Shown in pieces: positions 51,871 through 63,145 of a stretch of DNA of 64,000 nucleotides (within the stretch, counting starts at the first letter, position 1; each line of letters opens with the position of its first letter). The notes beneath the pieces are model-generated. The model was given only the letters and a program-made list of their open reading frames with translations, was not told where the DNA came from and ran no database searches. The position numbers were made by a program, and so were the translations under genes. The stretch is from assembly GCF_026213295.1 (NCBI RefSeq), contig NC_079412.1, positions 3,861,813-3,925,812 on the forward strand, given 5' to 3'. The stretch comes from Gadus chalcogrammus (taxonomy: Eukaryota > Chordata > Actinopteri > Gadiformes > Gadidae).

Positions 51871-53175
51871 AGGTGTATCTTCGGGCCGCAACGAGGCTCA
51901 ACCCCCGTCAGGCCAGGTTGCCTCTGTTCTTTAATCGTTTTAATTTTTCTCTGTCCTACCGCCTCGGTTCGAAGAACACGACCTCAGATGCTCTCTCGTC
52001 TGTTTGACCCTGACTCCACCCCCAAGTCTCCCTCCTACATTCTGCCACCTCCATGTTTGGTCGGGCCATCACCTGGGGCATTGAGGAGAATGTACTGGAT
52101 GGTTGCACCCAAAACTAGTTGTTTGTGCTGTCTTCTCTTCATTCCCAGGTGATCCATTGGGCACATAGTCCCCTCCTGTCAACCGGGGGTAAAAAAGTCT
52201 CTGTTTGTCATCAGACAACGTTTCTGGTGGCCGACCATAGAGAGGGAAGTGGGAGAGCATGTTTCTGCCTTCCCAGAGTGTGCCGGGAATGAGTTCACAC
52301 TTGTTCTCCTTCCGGCCTACTACGCCCACTCCCAGTCCTGCATCTCCCCTGGTCGGTCATCTCCCTGGGCTTTATCTGTCCATAAGAGTGGACACTTCAT
52401 TCCTCTTCTCAAACTGCCCTCCGCCAAGGAAACCGCAGAGACCGTCCTGTCCACCAATGAGGAGTTGGAGACTGTGTGTGCTGCCTCGTCTTAATTCCAC
52501 CTCCTGGACGAAACACCTCATCTGGGTCTAATAAGCCAACAATACACTGCCTGGCACCTCTACTGGTAACTTCCTTTTTTCAGTGTGTTTATGGTTACCA
52601 GCCATCCATATTCAAGGCCATCGAAGAGGAGGTTAGCATTCCCTCAGCTCTGACTGAGGGAACGCGCCAGTATTGCAGCAACTGGAGCCGGGCCCGGCAG
52701 GTGCTTCTTATGAGTGCAGCATGTTTTAAGAGAATGTTACCCAGTTATCCACCCGGGGCCTCCCGCTCCATGTGTTGTCTCACCATACGGATCGCTTCGT
52801 TGGCCCCTTTCCAGTCTCAAAGGTAAAAAGCCCTGTGGCGGTCAGACTCAATCGCCCCATACCCATGTAGGTACACCCAACATACCGTGTTGCACGTGTT
52901 AAGCCTGTCAAGCAGAGCCCTCCCATCTCCAAGCCCCAACCACCACGGGTTCATCGATGGAGGCCTTGCCTCCATTGTTAGACGGCTGTCAGTGGTCCGA
53001 CCCCATGGCTATCAATACTTGGCCGGCTGGGAGGGTTACGGTCCAGAAGAGAGGTCATGGGTCGCAACATCGTCAACTCCGGTCTCATCCTTGATTTCCA
53101 CCGCCGTTGTCCTGACCAGCCTGGGACTTCAAGGGCTGTCCCTAGAGTGGGAGGGGTTCAAGAGAGGTTTACACA
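51871..53175 (+). pseudogene. Degenerate plus-strand Gypsy RNase H, integrase, chromodomain, copy 2
   Basis: Counterpart of 41756-43060 with the same broken frames. Confidence 0.8.
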
Positions 53176-53608
53176 TTTTTAGGGGCCAATATAGAGTCAG
53201 TTAAGTAAACGGGTTCATCTCAGGGGCGATAAATGGTGTGAATGAGAGACACGTGAATGTCCCTCAGGGTGTAGGCCTCAATTGACATTTCCTTCACGTT
53301 TGCCAGATGATGGCTTTCTTAAACCATATGATAAATTCAATAATACGGCCTGCAACGTTTAATTTAAATTGTGACATTGATAAGTTATCCTTAACATTGA
53401 ATGAATCGCGAAAAATATTCCATTAATTTATGCACACTTTGAGACCTATCTTGCACCCAGCGCAATTGCCTTTCTATAACGACTCATGTATGGCACCGGG
53501 CGCAAAGCTGACTTTCCCCCGCGCCACTAAACTTGCGCCCCGAGAGGTGTGTCGGCGAAAAGCAGAGGTGTGTTTAGGCGCAAATGATACATGGTGCTAT
53601 CTTACAGG

Positions 53609-54503
53609 GCCCCGTTTCCCGAAAGCATCTTTAGCCTAAGTGGATCGCAGAGTGGGTCGTACGAGCATCGTACAGTTTTCACACCGTTTCCCGAAAGCAT
53701 CTTTGGTAACGAACGTCTTGAAAACGCTCGTAGCTAACGAGTGCTCCAGGGTACTCGTAGGACGCTAAGAGCCTCGTTAGCCTACTATAGCCTCAGTGGC
53801 GTAACCAGCGGACATTCCTAGTATTGGATGCGTTTTATTATAACACATTGGTAATGGTGTATCACGTGCGTCTGAGCCTAATGTGGGCCATTATGTTCTT
53901 AGTTTGAGAGAGACAGTCCAGGAAATGTTCGAGCAGGCAGGGCACTTAAAATGTGTGAGAGAAAGTGGGGGTGATTTGTGCAGACTGACATAGGCTACTC
54001 ATAAAACGTAGCCTAAAATGATGCAAAAAAAAATAAAATAAAAAAATAATAGAAATATTAATTATAAAAATATAAAAAAAAATGCAAAGGAGCAGGCACA
54101 AGGCTGGGATATGGTGGGGATTGGTCACGTTGACGGGAATGTTTAGTGACATGTGGGAGGGTGGAGGGGGTTAAAAAAAAGTCTCAATCACTCTTCGACG
54201 TGCATGAAAACCAGCCGCGTAGTTATGAGGGAGGCCGTCCTCACACCGATCTTCCTCGTCGTCATCGTCCTCAATGTCCTCCGGTTCAACCAAAGCTACC
54301 CCAGCCTTAGCTGCAATGTTGTGCAACATAGCTGTCACACATATCACAGCGCATGACTTTCCCGGCGAAAACTGGAGCCCTCCGCTGGACTTGAAGGCAT
54401 CTAAAGCGCAACTTCCACCTCCCGATCGTGCGCTCAGGATTAGGACTGATATATATGTCGGCCTAGGCTTAATCAATTGTGTTTTAATATCTTTAGCATT
54501 CAT
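53609..54503 (-). mobile_element. PIF/Harbinger remnant, copy 2
   Basis: Counterpart of 43494-44361. In this copy the transposase-end frame is open nine codons further upstream (54503) because of a one-base change near 54484. Confidence 0.8.
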
Positions 54504-55014
54504 ATTATTGCAATCTATTCTTTTCGTAGGCTACTCTGCGGTTGGCCTTGATGGGGAGATATTTGTAACCCTTTTTAACCCCATTTTCCTCCGACATTCC
54601 TGCGTCATAGCCCGTTTCAGCACCATGTCAGGACTACCGAGTACATACACACACGAGCCCACCAGAGGGCGCTGTCGGCTTGCAAAACATTACCCTTCAA
54701 CATCTCCCTTCCTTTATTAGAATGCAATACCAAACAATAACATGGATTGTATAAGTCATTAGAACATTAGTGTTCATATCCACAAATCAAAATAATGCAA
54801 TAGAAATGGTGTATAAATGAGACGGCTAGTCAATATCAACCAGGACCTTTGTAGAATTATAACCACAAAATAGTAGTATCAGAGCATGCACAAACAACCG
54901 AATAAGAACATTCAAAGTGACCATCCTTTTTTTGTTGTAAACAATAAAGTCCACTGTCCTGCATGTGTGTGTGTGTGTGTGTGTGCGTGTGTCACTCTCA
55001 GCTCAGTGTATGTC

Positions 55015-56107
55015 CTAACAGTCAAGTCTTTCTGGAGGCTTAATATGCCTCCCTCTTCGGAAGAAGGCCTGGCCCTGTAACGCACGGCATGATGAGGTCA
55101 CAGCCCGTGGGGGAGATGGCGGTGACCTCGGGGCTGACAACCTTGGAGTCGTCGCAGGGCTAAGGACGACTGCCTCCGCATGGCCCCTGTCAGCTGCACC
55201 TGTGTCCAAAGGCTGCTCAGGTGGCCGTTCTTCGTGGGCTGACGGCTGTGGAGGGGCAACATCTGCTGGTCGGAGATCGACCCTGTTGCGACGATGCACG
55301 GTTTCCTCCACGTTGATCAGATAGGACGGCGGTCTCACCTGCTGCAAGCATACACCTCTCCTCCATCGGCACTTCCTGCCAACCGGGAGTGGTTTCACCC
55401 TGATGGGATGGCCGATGTTCAGCTCCTGCAGATCCCTCGCAGATCCATCATAAGTCAGCTACACTGCCTGATGCTTCACTCTAACACCAGTGGTGACCTG
55501 AGGCTCTACCAGCTGGTCAGCCACAGGGAGAATAGTTTTCAGCCTTCGTGACATCAGTCGCTGTGCTGGGCTGCAGTGCATGCGGTTCCCCCCATGTTGA
55601 CCAGATAGGACCGCGGTCTCACCTGCTGCAAGCATACACCTCTCCTCCATCGGCCCTTCCTGCCACCCGGGAGTGGTTCAGCTCCTTTGGGTGTGTTCCT
55701 CCAGTGTAGAAAAGCCTTCCAGGGGACCTCATCGGCACGGTCTTCTTTTCTGCATAGGCTCTTTGCAATCTTCACTGCACACTCTGCCTTGCTGTTAGCT
55801 TTTTGGGTGTCTCGGGAGGACATAACATGTTTGAAGCCCAACTCCCTCGCAAATGCCCGAAACTCTCTACAGTCAAACTGACCTCCACAGTCTGAAATGA
55901 CCTGGTCAGGGATGCTGTACCGTGCCAACCTTCTGATGTCTGTACCTGCTGACAGGTCTGGAAGTAGATTGATCTCCCAGAAGTCATAGTCTCCTTCTGT
56001 TGCTCGTGTGCATACACATTACACACCAAGCACTGCTGCACATAGTCTTTGATTTCTCCTTGCATTTTTGGCCGGTAGAGTGTATCACAGGCCTGTCTGA
56101 CCTTCAC
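55015..56107 (-). pseudogene. Second Gypsy integrase region, copy 2
   Basis: Counterpart of 44910-46001. One base is gained near 55615, changing the length of the overlapping false frames. Confidence 0.78.
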
Positions 56108-56122
56108 CTATGCTCTCCCTAT

Positions 56123-56503
56123 ATCAGTCCTCTCCTTCCAAACATTCCCTGCCAGATTGTCTCTTGTGTTTCACAGTGCTTTCCTGCGACTCGAATCCTG
56201 ACCCACCTCCGATCCTGCCTGTTCTCTGATCCCTGCCTGTCTGACTATCCTGCCTGTTCTCGGATACCTTCCTTTCTGACTATCCTGCCTGCCGCCCAGC
56301 CCCTGTCGGCCTGTCTGCCTGTCTGCCCCCAACTCCTGATCCACCAGCCTGCCTCCCCTGCTTTCGACCCTTCGCCTGCCTGACCTCCCGACCGCCGTCG
56401 AGTCCCTGTCGGTCTGTCTGTTCACCCGTTCCCTACTGCCCATCTGCCCTCCCGTTGCCGACCTCTGCCTGCTGACTACTCTCTGCCTGCCGATCCTGTA
56501 TTT
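56123..56503 (+). repeat. Partial Gypsy LTR, plus strand, copy 2
   Basis: Counterpart of 46017-46389 with an extra CCTGTCTG unit near 56318. Confidence 0.75.
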
Positions 56504-56567
56504 CAGTGGTTCTCAACCTTTTTTGAGCAAACGCCCCCCCCTGACCTTATTTTTTTTTGAACGCTGT
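56504..56567 (+). repeat. hAT CAGTGGTTCTCAACC end, copy 2, with LINE target duplication
   Basis: Counterpart of 46390-46452; TGAACGCTGT at 56558-56567 is the left target-site duplication of the LINE. Confidence 0.65.
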
Positions 56568-59500
56568 TCTCATCCTCATCCTCATCGTCATCCGCTTATC
56601 CGGGGTCGGGTCGCGGGGGGAGCAGCTCAAGCAGGGGGCCCCAGACTTCCCTTTCCCGGGCCACATTGACGAGCTCTGACGGGGGTATCCCGAGGCGTTC
56701 CCAGGCCAGTGTTGAGATATAATCTCTCCACCTAGTCCTGGGTCTTCCCCGAGGTCTCCTCCCCGCTGGACGTGCCTGAAACACCTCCCAAGGAAGGCGC
56801 CCAGTGGGCATCTTTACCAGATGCCCGAACCACCTCAGCTGACTCCTTTCTAAGTAAAGGAGCAGCGGCTCTAATCCGAGTTCCTCACGGATGGCTCAGC
56901 TTCTCACCCTATCCCTAAGGGAGACGCCAGCCACCCTTCTGAGAAAACTCATCTCGGCCGCTTGTACCCGCGATCTCGTCCTTTCGGTCATCACCCAGCC
57001 CTCATGACCATAGGTGAGGATAGGAACGAAGATCGACCGGTAGGTCGAGAGCGTTGCCTTGCGGCTCAGCTCTCTTTTCGTTACAACGGTGCGGTAAAGC
57101 GAACGCAATACCGCCCCCGCTGCTCCGATTCTCCGGCCAATCTCACGCTCCATAGTACCCTCACTCGCGAACAAGACCCCGAGGTACTTGAACTCCTTTA
57201 CTTGGGCTAAGGACTCATTTCCTACCCGGAGTAAGCAATCCACCGGTTTCCTGCTAAGAGTCATGGCCTCAGATTTAGCGGTGCTGATCCTCATCCCAGC
57301 CGCTTCACACTCGGCCGCCAGCCGATCCAGTGAGTGCTGAAGGTCACAGGCCGATGATCCAATGAGGACCACATCATCTGCAAAAAGCAGTGACGAGATC
57401 CTCAGACCACCGAACTGCAACCCCTCCCCACCACGACTACGCCTCGATATCCTGTCCATGTATATCACAAACAGGATTGGTGACAAGGCGCAGCCCTGGC
57501 GGAGACCAGCACCCACTGAGAACGAAACTGACTGGCTGCCGAGAACACGAACACAGCTCTCGCTTTGGGAGTACAAAGATTGGATGGCCCTGAGGATAGA
57601 CCCCCTTACCCCATACTCCCGCAGCACCTCCCACAGTTTCTCCCGGGGGACCCGGTCATACGCCTTCTCCAGATCCACAAAACACATGTAGACCGGATGG
57701 GCATACTCCCAGGCCCCCTCCAGGATCCTTGCGAGAGTGAAGAGCTGGTCCGTAGTTCCACGTCCGGGGCGAAAACCGCATTGTTCCTCTTCAATCTGAG
57801 GTTCAACGATCGGCCGAACCCTCCTTTCCAGCACCTTGGAGTAGACTTTACCAGGGAGGCTGAGAAGTGTGATACCCCGGTAATTGGCACACACTCTCTG
57901 GTCCCCCTTTTTGAACAGGGAAACCACCACCCCGGTTTGCCACTCCTTTGGTACTGTACCCGACTCCCACGCGATGTTGAATAGGCGTGTCAACCATGAC
58001 AGCCCCTCAACACCCAGAGCCTTTAGCATTTCTGGCTGGATCTCATCAATCCCTGGGGCTTTGCCACTGCGGAGATGTTTGACTACCTCAGTGACCTCCA
58101 CCAGGGAAATTGACGACGAAACACCATCAACCTCGAGCTCTGCCTCCAACATAGAGGGCGTGTTATTCGGATTCAGGAGTTCCTCAAAGTGTTCCTTCCA
58201 ACGTCCGACGACCTCCTCAGTTGAGGTCAACAGAGTCCCATCCTTACTGTACACAGCTTGGATGGTTCCCCGTTTCCCCCTCCTGAGGTGCCGGATAGTC
58301 TTCCAGAAACACTTTGGTGCCGACCGAAAGTCCTTCTCCATGGCCTCTCCGAACTTCTCCCACACCCGCTGCTTAGCCTCCGACACGGCAGCCGCTGCAG
58401 CCCTTCGAGCCTGTCGGTACCCTGCAACCGAATCAGGAGTCCTCCAGGATATCATATCCCGGAAGGCCTCCTTCTTCAGTCGGACGGCTTCCCTGACCAC
58501 CGGTGTCCACCACGGTGTCCGAGGGTTACCGCCCCTTGAGGAGCCTAAGACCCTGAGGCCACAGCTAGCCACCGCAGCTTCAGCAATGGAGGCTTTGAAC
58601 ACCGCCCACTCCGGCTCAATGCCCCCAACCTCCACAGGAATGCCAGAAAAGCTCCGCCGGAGGTGTGAGTTGAAGATACCTATGACGGGGGCCTCCTCCA
58701 GACGTTCCCAGTTCACCCGCACTACTCGTTTGGGCTTACCAGGTCTATCCGGAAATTTCCCCCATTCCCTGATCCAACTCACAACCAGATGGTGGTCGGT
58801 TGACAGTTCCGCCCCTCTCTTTACCCGAGTGTCCAAAACATGCGGCCTCAGATCAGATGACACGATCACGAAATCGATCATCGATCTTCGGCCTAGGGTA
58901 CTCTGGTACCAGGTACACTTATGAGCACCCTTATGTTCGAACATGGTGTTTGTTATGGATATTCCATGACTAGCACAGAAGTCCAATAACAAACGACCGC
59001 TCGGGTTTAGATCAGGGAGGCCGTTCCTCCCCACCACGCCTCTCCAGGTGTCTCCATCGTTGCCCACGTGGGCGTTGAAGTCTCCCAGCAGAACTACGGA
59101 GTCCCCTACTGGAGCCCCATACAGGACTCCATTCAGGGTCTCCAAGAAGGCTGAGTACTCTGAGCTGCTATTTGGTGCATACGCACAAACAACAGTCAGA
59201 GTTTTCCCCGCTACAACCCTTAGGCGCAGGGAGGCGACCCTCTCGTCTACTGGGGTAAACTCCAACACCGCGGCGCTCAGCCGGGGATTTATGAGTATCC
59301 CCACACCCGCCCGGCGCCTCACGCCCTCGGCAACTCCGGAGAAGAATAGAGTCCAACCCTTATCCAGGAGTACGGTACCAGAGCTGAGACTGTGCGTGGA
59401 GGTAAGCCCCACCAGATCTAACTGATAGCGCTCCACCTCCCTCACAAGCTCCGGTTCCTTTCCCCACAGCGAGGTGACGTTCCACGTCCCCAGAGCCAGC

Positions 59501-59956
59501 TTCTGCCGCCCGGGTCTGGTCCGTCGAGACCCCTGACCTTCGCTGCCACCCATGTGGCTGCGCACCCGACCCCCAACGGGTCTTCCCACAGGTGGTGGGC
59601 CCATGGGATGAAGAGAGGGGGGGTGCCACGTAGTTTGTTCGGGCTGTGCCCGACCGGGCTCCGTTGCAAACCCGGCCACCAGGCGCTCGCCATTGAGCCC
59701 TCCGTCTGGGCCTGGCTCCAGACGGGGGCCCCGGGCTTCCTCCGGGCCGGGTCACATCTCCTCTTTTTCCGTTATTCATTGGAGTTTTTTGAACCATTCT
59801 TAGTCTGGCCCCTCACCTGAGACCACTCTGCCATGAGAAACCCTACCAGGAGCACAAGGCTCCAGACAACACAGCTCTCAGGTTCACAGGGACACGCAAA
59901 CCTCTCCACCACGATAAGGTGACGGTTCCAGGAGAGGTCATAGAACCTCTCCTGGA
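56568..59956 (-). mobile_element. Full-length APE-type LINE with perfect 10-bp target duplication
   Basis: 3389 bp between exact TGAACGCTGT copies at 56558-56567 and 59957-59966. The 5' end (at 59956) begins with a hairpin, CCAGGAGAGGT and its complement around CTAT, followed by CCGTCACCTTATCGTGGTGG. The 3' end is a short (ATGAGG)n run. One large ORF covers endonuclease and RT. I cannot settle the clade by eye: I/Nimb-like and RTE-like are the candidates. Confidence 0.92.
56596..59679 (-). pseudogene. LINE ORF: AP endonuclease, reverse transcriptase and C-terminal domain, one premature TGA
   Basis: 927 codons are open from 59679 (the first listed codon is GTG; the first in-frame ATG is about 27 codons on). 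Endonuclease motifs: [33 protein letters not shown] and [10 protein letters not shown] motifs: [80 protein letters not shown] and [11 protein letters not shown] with the catalytic Asp pair. A TGA at 56893-56895 breaks the frame after LRDRVRS, and the same frame continues to a conserved end (RPRGRPRTRWRDYIS, ELLPPRPDPG) at 56596. Otherwise it looks intact, so the insertion is young. Confidence 0.93.
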
Positions 59957-60019
59957 TGAACGCTGTCATGCGCATAAAATGGAAACTTGATCTAAATCTA
60001 TTTAAGCACGTTATTTCTG

Positions 60020-60190
60020 GACAGCACCATTTACGAACGACGTGAGGAGTGTTCCCTAAGAAGACTCCTAAGTCTCCTTTTAAGAGACCGTTCGGGAACC
60101 ACGCCTATAGAGGTAAACAACTCTGATAAGTCTAAACGTAGGAGTCTTTGTAGCGTGCTAAGAGAAACCTTTATCGGGAAACCGGGCCCT
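60020..60190. repeat. Harbinger-type end with GGGCCCGGTTTCCCG
   Basis: CGGGAAACCGGGCCC at 60176-60190 mirrors the GGGCCCCGTTTCCCG end at 43494 and 53609; CGTACGA/TAAGAGAC-type palindromic arms lie inside. Possibly the opposite end of the copy-2 Harbinger. Confidence 0.6.
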
Positions 60191-60573
60191 GTTCTATGCC
60201 CCATCTGAAACAAACAATATTTGTATCATATTTTTTTGGTTCTGATAACCTCCACAATGTGCATATCATCATGGTAAAGAAAATGGAAAGCCCTCAATTA
60301 ATTTCTGTGGAAATTATCTGATTATTAATTAAAGGCATTGTGTATTACTTGAGCGAATGTGATGTGTTTCGAGTTTTTTATGCCACAGGAAGCTTTTTTA
60401 GCAGGGACACGGCTGGTTTTGCTAGGTTAGTGTGGCAGGCTGCTCGGATGTTAGATGCAGTGACCCTTCCTGCTTTCTGGTAGTACCAAATAGTGGATTT
60501 GGATTGAAGTCTTGCCTCGCTTTCTATTGCAAAGCACTAAAATTAAAAAGATGAGTGAAATTCATTTAGCAAA

Positions 60574-61084
60574 TCACCTGTTCAACGGCGTGTATATTTT
60601 GCTCAGGGGTTTAGGGATATTCATTTGTACAGCCCAAGGTGTATGTCTCTGTGCATGGCCATGAACTAAAGCTTGAATGGCACTCCGTATTGGTTCCTTC
60701 TCACTCTTCTCGAAGAGGTGTAGCATGTTGTACAGTGCTGTACATTCAGCAGGAGTTGGAGGTGGAAATTTAGCAGGGGGAAGGTCACACAAACCTATCT
60801 GCTGCTCTCTTGCCCTGGGCCTTTGAAAAAACGATCCTGCTCCCCTCTGTACACTCTAACTTCTCCAAGGCTCATTCCATGTACAGGCCTCATCAGTGCA
60901 AATATTGCCGGGTAGTTTGGTTGAAAGCTGCCTCCTGGAAACACAAACCGGTAAGACTGTTTTCCAGGTAAGCGAACTGACCAACGCAAACTGAATCAGG
61001 GAAAATAATCATGAAATCCATCACTACCTCTGGTCTCTCTCCCTCTGGTTTCTCTCCCAAAAAAATAAATAAATAATCAAACAT
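60574..61084 (-). pseudogene. Unrecognised coding-looking stretch (three overlapping frames)
   Basis: Three short minus-strand frames join loosely: 61084-60893 (EKPEGERPEVVMDFMIIFPD), 60989-60795 (FVFPGGSFQPNYPAIFAL, VYRGEQDRFFKGPGQ) and 60792-60574 (AKFPPPTPAECTALYNMLHL, EPIRSAIQALVHGHAQ). The amino-acid composition looks protein-like, but I recognise no family. It may be a broken transposon ORF or a host gene fragment. Confidence 0.35.
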
Positions 61085-61597
61085 GCTTTTTTTTATGGGA
61101 GCATGAATTTAAACAATTAAGCACAAAACAGATTAAATATAGAATTAAAAGAGCATTTATAATTTTACCACAACGTTGAATTGCTTTTAATAAATTAAAA
61201 AAACAATTACAACATTTTTATAAAAATCATTTTGTGAAACAATCGTTGCGCAATTAATTGCGTAAAGGAAAAGCTTAAATGTTTTACAAAAATTAAAAAA
61301 TCAACGTTAACCAGGTTCACATGCTGTATCTGCCAATCATCATTCTTGCGTAGCCGGTCATGGGCGGGCCCAACACACAGAGTTGGAGATGTCGTCACCA
61401 TCACGTCGCCCTTGTATACGGAAGTGTTTTTCCCTCCCGACGCAGCATGGGGTCCGCGCGTCATCCACCCGCACTATGAAGCGCAAACCAGACCGCACGC
61501 ATAACACGAGCCATTCTGGAGAATAGGAAGTTGACTCGCTGAGTCAAAGTAAAAGTAAGAGTATTAAAGTCTATTGTTATAGTGTTTGTTCTCACCC

Positions 61598-61737
61598 ATG
61601 AGTTCTTTAAGTTACCCCACGCCGCTCTACGCCCACGCGGGTCGCGGGCGGTTCGAGAATGTGTACGAGCCGGCTGAGGACTCCTTCCTCTTCATCGATG
61701 CTCTGGAGCGAGATGCTGATGAGCTGCAGGGGTTAAG
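61598..61737 (+). CDS. n6amt1: N6AMT1 exon 1
   Basis: ATG at 61598 (context ctcacccATGa), donor TTAAG|GTGAGA, phase 2 at its end. It encodes the conserved YEPAEDSF motif. Confidence 0.94.
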
Positions 61738-62841
61738 GTGAGAAGGTCATGCTGGTGGGATGGTTGTGTGGGGTTGATCAATTTCCTCCTCTGTGCAGTA
61801 AACTACATTGTTCTGTGATTCAATGCATTGCAACGGACATGGTAAAACAAATGCCATGGAACCAGTACTAATTAGGATAATTAAGTGATTAAGCTGAAAA
61901 ATAATTATTTTTGGAATATTTGGCCAATTGCAGGCCTGCAGGAAGATTACCCCGGTGAACGCAATTGTGTTCATCTGAAATTGAAAGTGACTTAGAGCAA
62001 AGTGACGTAATTTGTTACTAATATTAGTGACGTAATTTGTTGCTAATATTAGTGACTCATTTTTTACTAATATTAGTGACTAATTTGTTACTAATATCAT
62101 TTACCAAGCACAGGGCGTATCCAAAGACAGGCCTTGCGCTTGGTCAATACTATTAGTTGTGCATCACACTCATTCGTTCTTTTATTAAAAAGCAATAAAG
62201 TAAACGATTGAGGTCAAAAATGTGTGTGCCCAGTAGAGCACTCCTCGCTTCATAAGGGCCCCCTGCAGTGTTCTCCAGGTTTCAAACCCAGCATGTTGAA
62301 GCTACTTGGTATCATGGACCAAGTAACTTAACTAAACTAAACTTAAACAATCTGAGGTGAGTTGTTATATTTATGAATTTTTGGTCTCTGGACCGGTCCC
62401 TCTCCCAGCCCGTCTGTGTGTCTAGAGGTTGGCAGCGGCTCAGGGGTGGTCTCTGCGTTCCTGGCGTCGGTTGTTGGCTCGTCAGCGTTATACCTGTGGG
62501 TGATTATTTTTTAAAGTTGGTTTTCACGTTGAAATTCATTGTAGAAACTGACGTGACTTATTTATTTTTAAAGCTCTTCATCCCAATATATCTTTACAAA
62601 TTGTATGTATATATTATTTGCAAGTGTGTGTGTGTGTGTCTGTTTTATATTGTTATTGTCTGCATATATCTATATCTCTCTGTGTATGTATGTGAATGTT
62701 TCCCTGTGTGTGTGTTATGAATGTTTCTGCGTGTGTGTGTATCACTGCAGGTGCACAGACGTGAACTCCCTGGCGGCGAACTGCACGGCTACGACGGCCA
62801 CCTGTAACAACGTAGCTCTACAGCCGGTCATCACAGACCTG
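61598..62841 (+). CDS. n6amt1: N6AMT1 (HEMK2) methyltransferase, first three coding exons, partial at 3' end
   Basis: N6AMT1 with TRMT112 methylates the Gln of the GGQ motif of release factor eRF1, and histone H4 Lys12, in cytoplasm and nucleus. Exons: 61598-61737, 62409-62495 and 62751-62841 (318 nt, 106 codons, phases 2, 2, 0). Exon 1 starts MSSLSYPTPLYAHAGRG and has VYEPAEDSFLFIDALE; exon 2 has the SAM-binding motif CLEVGSGSGVVSAFLAS; exon 3 has CTDVNSLAANCT and LQPVITDL. The human protein is about 214 residues, so roughly half, including catalytic NPPY, is beyond base 64000. The exon 2 donor (CT|GTGGGT) was chosen because it alone keeps the LCTDVN frame. The 5' region carries no TATA box. 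Confidence 0.95.
61738..62408 (+). other. N6AMT1 intron 1
   Basis: AT-rich, with a tandem GTGACTAATTTGTTACTAATATTA repeat of about 28 bases at 62015-62105 (four imperfect units). No other feature is seen. Confidence 0.8.
62409..62495 (+). CDS. n6amt1: N6AMT1 exon 2, SAM-binding motif
   Basis: Acceptor ctcccag, 87 nt. It encodes SPSVCLEVGSGSGVVSAF and the strand after it. It reads in the frame set by exon 1. Confidence 0.92.
62751..62841 (+). CDS. n6amt1: N6AMT1 exon 3
   Basis: Acceptor cactgcag, donor ACCTG|GTGAGA, 91 nt, phase 0 at its end. It encodes CTDVNSLAANCTATTATCNN and LQPVITDL. Confidence 0.94.
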
Positions 62842-62974
62842 GTGAGACCAACGCCTCACTGTAACTGGGAAGGAGTCCTATGGCCTCGCCCCGTTTCCTG
62901 ATTCATAATGGAACAAGCTGTTTAATGCTATGCTAACCCTGTCAAAAGTCTCCTTTTTTCATTGTCAACAATTA

Positions 62975-63145
62975 AATGGTATATGGACTGCGTTTATACC
63001 GCGCTTTTCTAACCAGTGGCCACTCAAAGTGCTTTACAATATTGCATCACATTCACCCATTTATACACACATTCATGCACACATTTACCCATCCATACAC
63101 AAATCCATTCAAACATTCATGCACACATACACCTATTCATACACA
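62975..63145 (+). repeat. ATATAGCGCTTTTCTA-family repeat and CATTCA-rich tail
   Basis: GGTATATGGACTGCGTTTAT, GCGCTTTTCTAACCAGTGGC and GTGCTTTACAATATTG, followed by imperfect CATACACA/CATTCATG units. It lies in N6AMT1 intron 3. Confidence 0.8.

Larger units (their letters stand above)
47219..57333 (+). repeat. Tandem duplication unit, copy 2 (10,115 bp)
   Basis: Head-to-tail copy of 37104-47218. The junction reads CCAGTGAGTTTGGATTGTG: CCAGTGAGT comes from the LINE (57326-57335) and GTTTGGATTGTG from Gypsy (37104), with GT shared. Confidence 0.95.

Noticed and set aside
37104..57333. Two independent insertions of the same elements
   Set aside because: Order, spacing and orientation of at least seven different elements agree at one constant offset, which requires a single duplication.
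57884..58924. 346-residue plus-strand frame
   Set aside because: It is the shadow of the conserved LINE reverse transcriptase/endonuclease ORF on the other strand.
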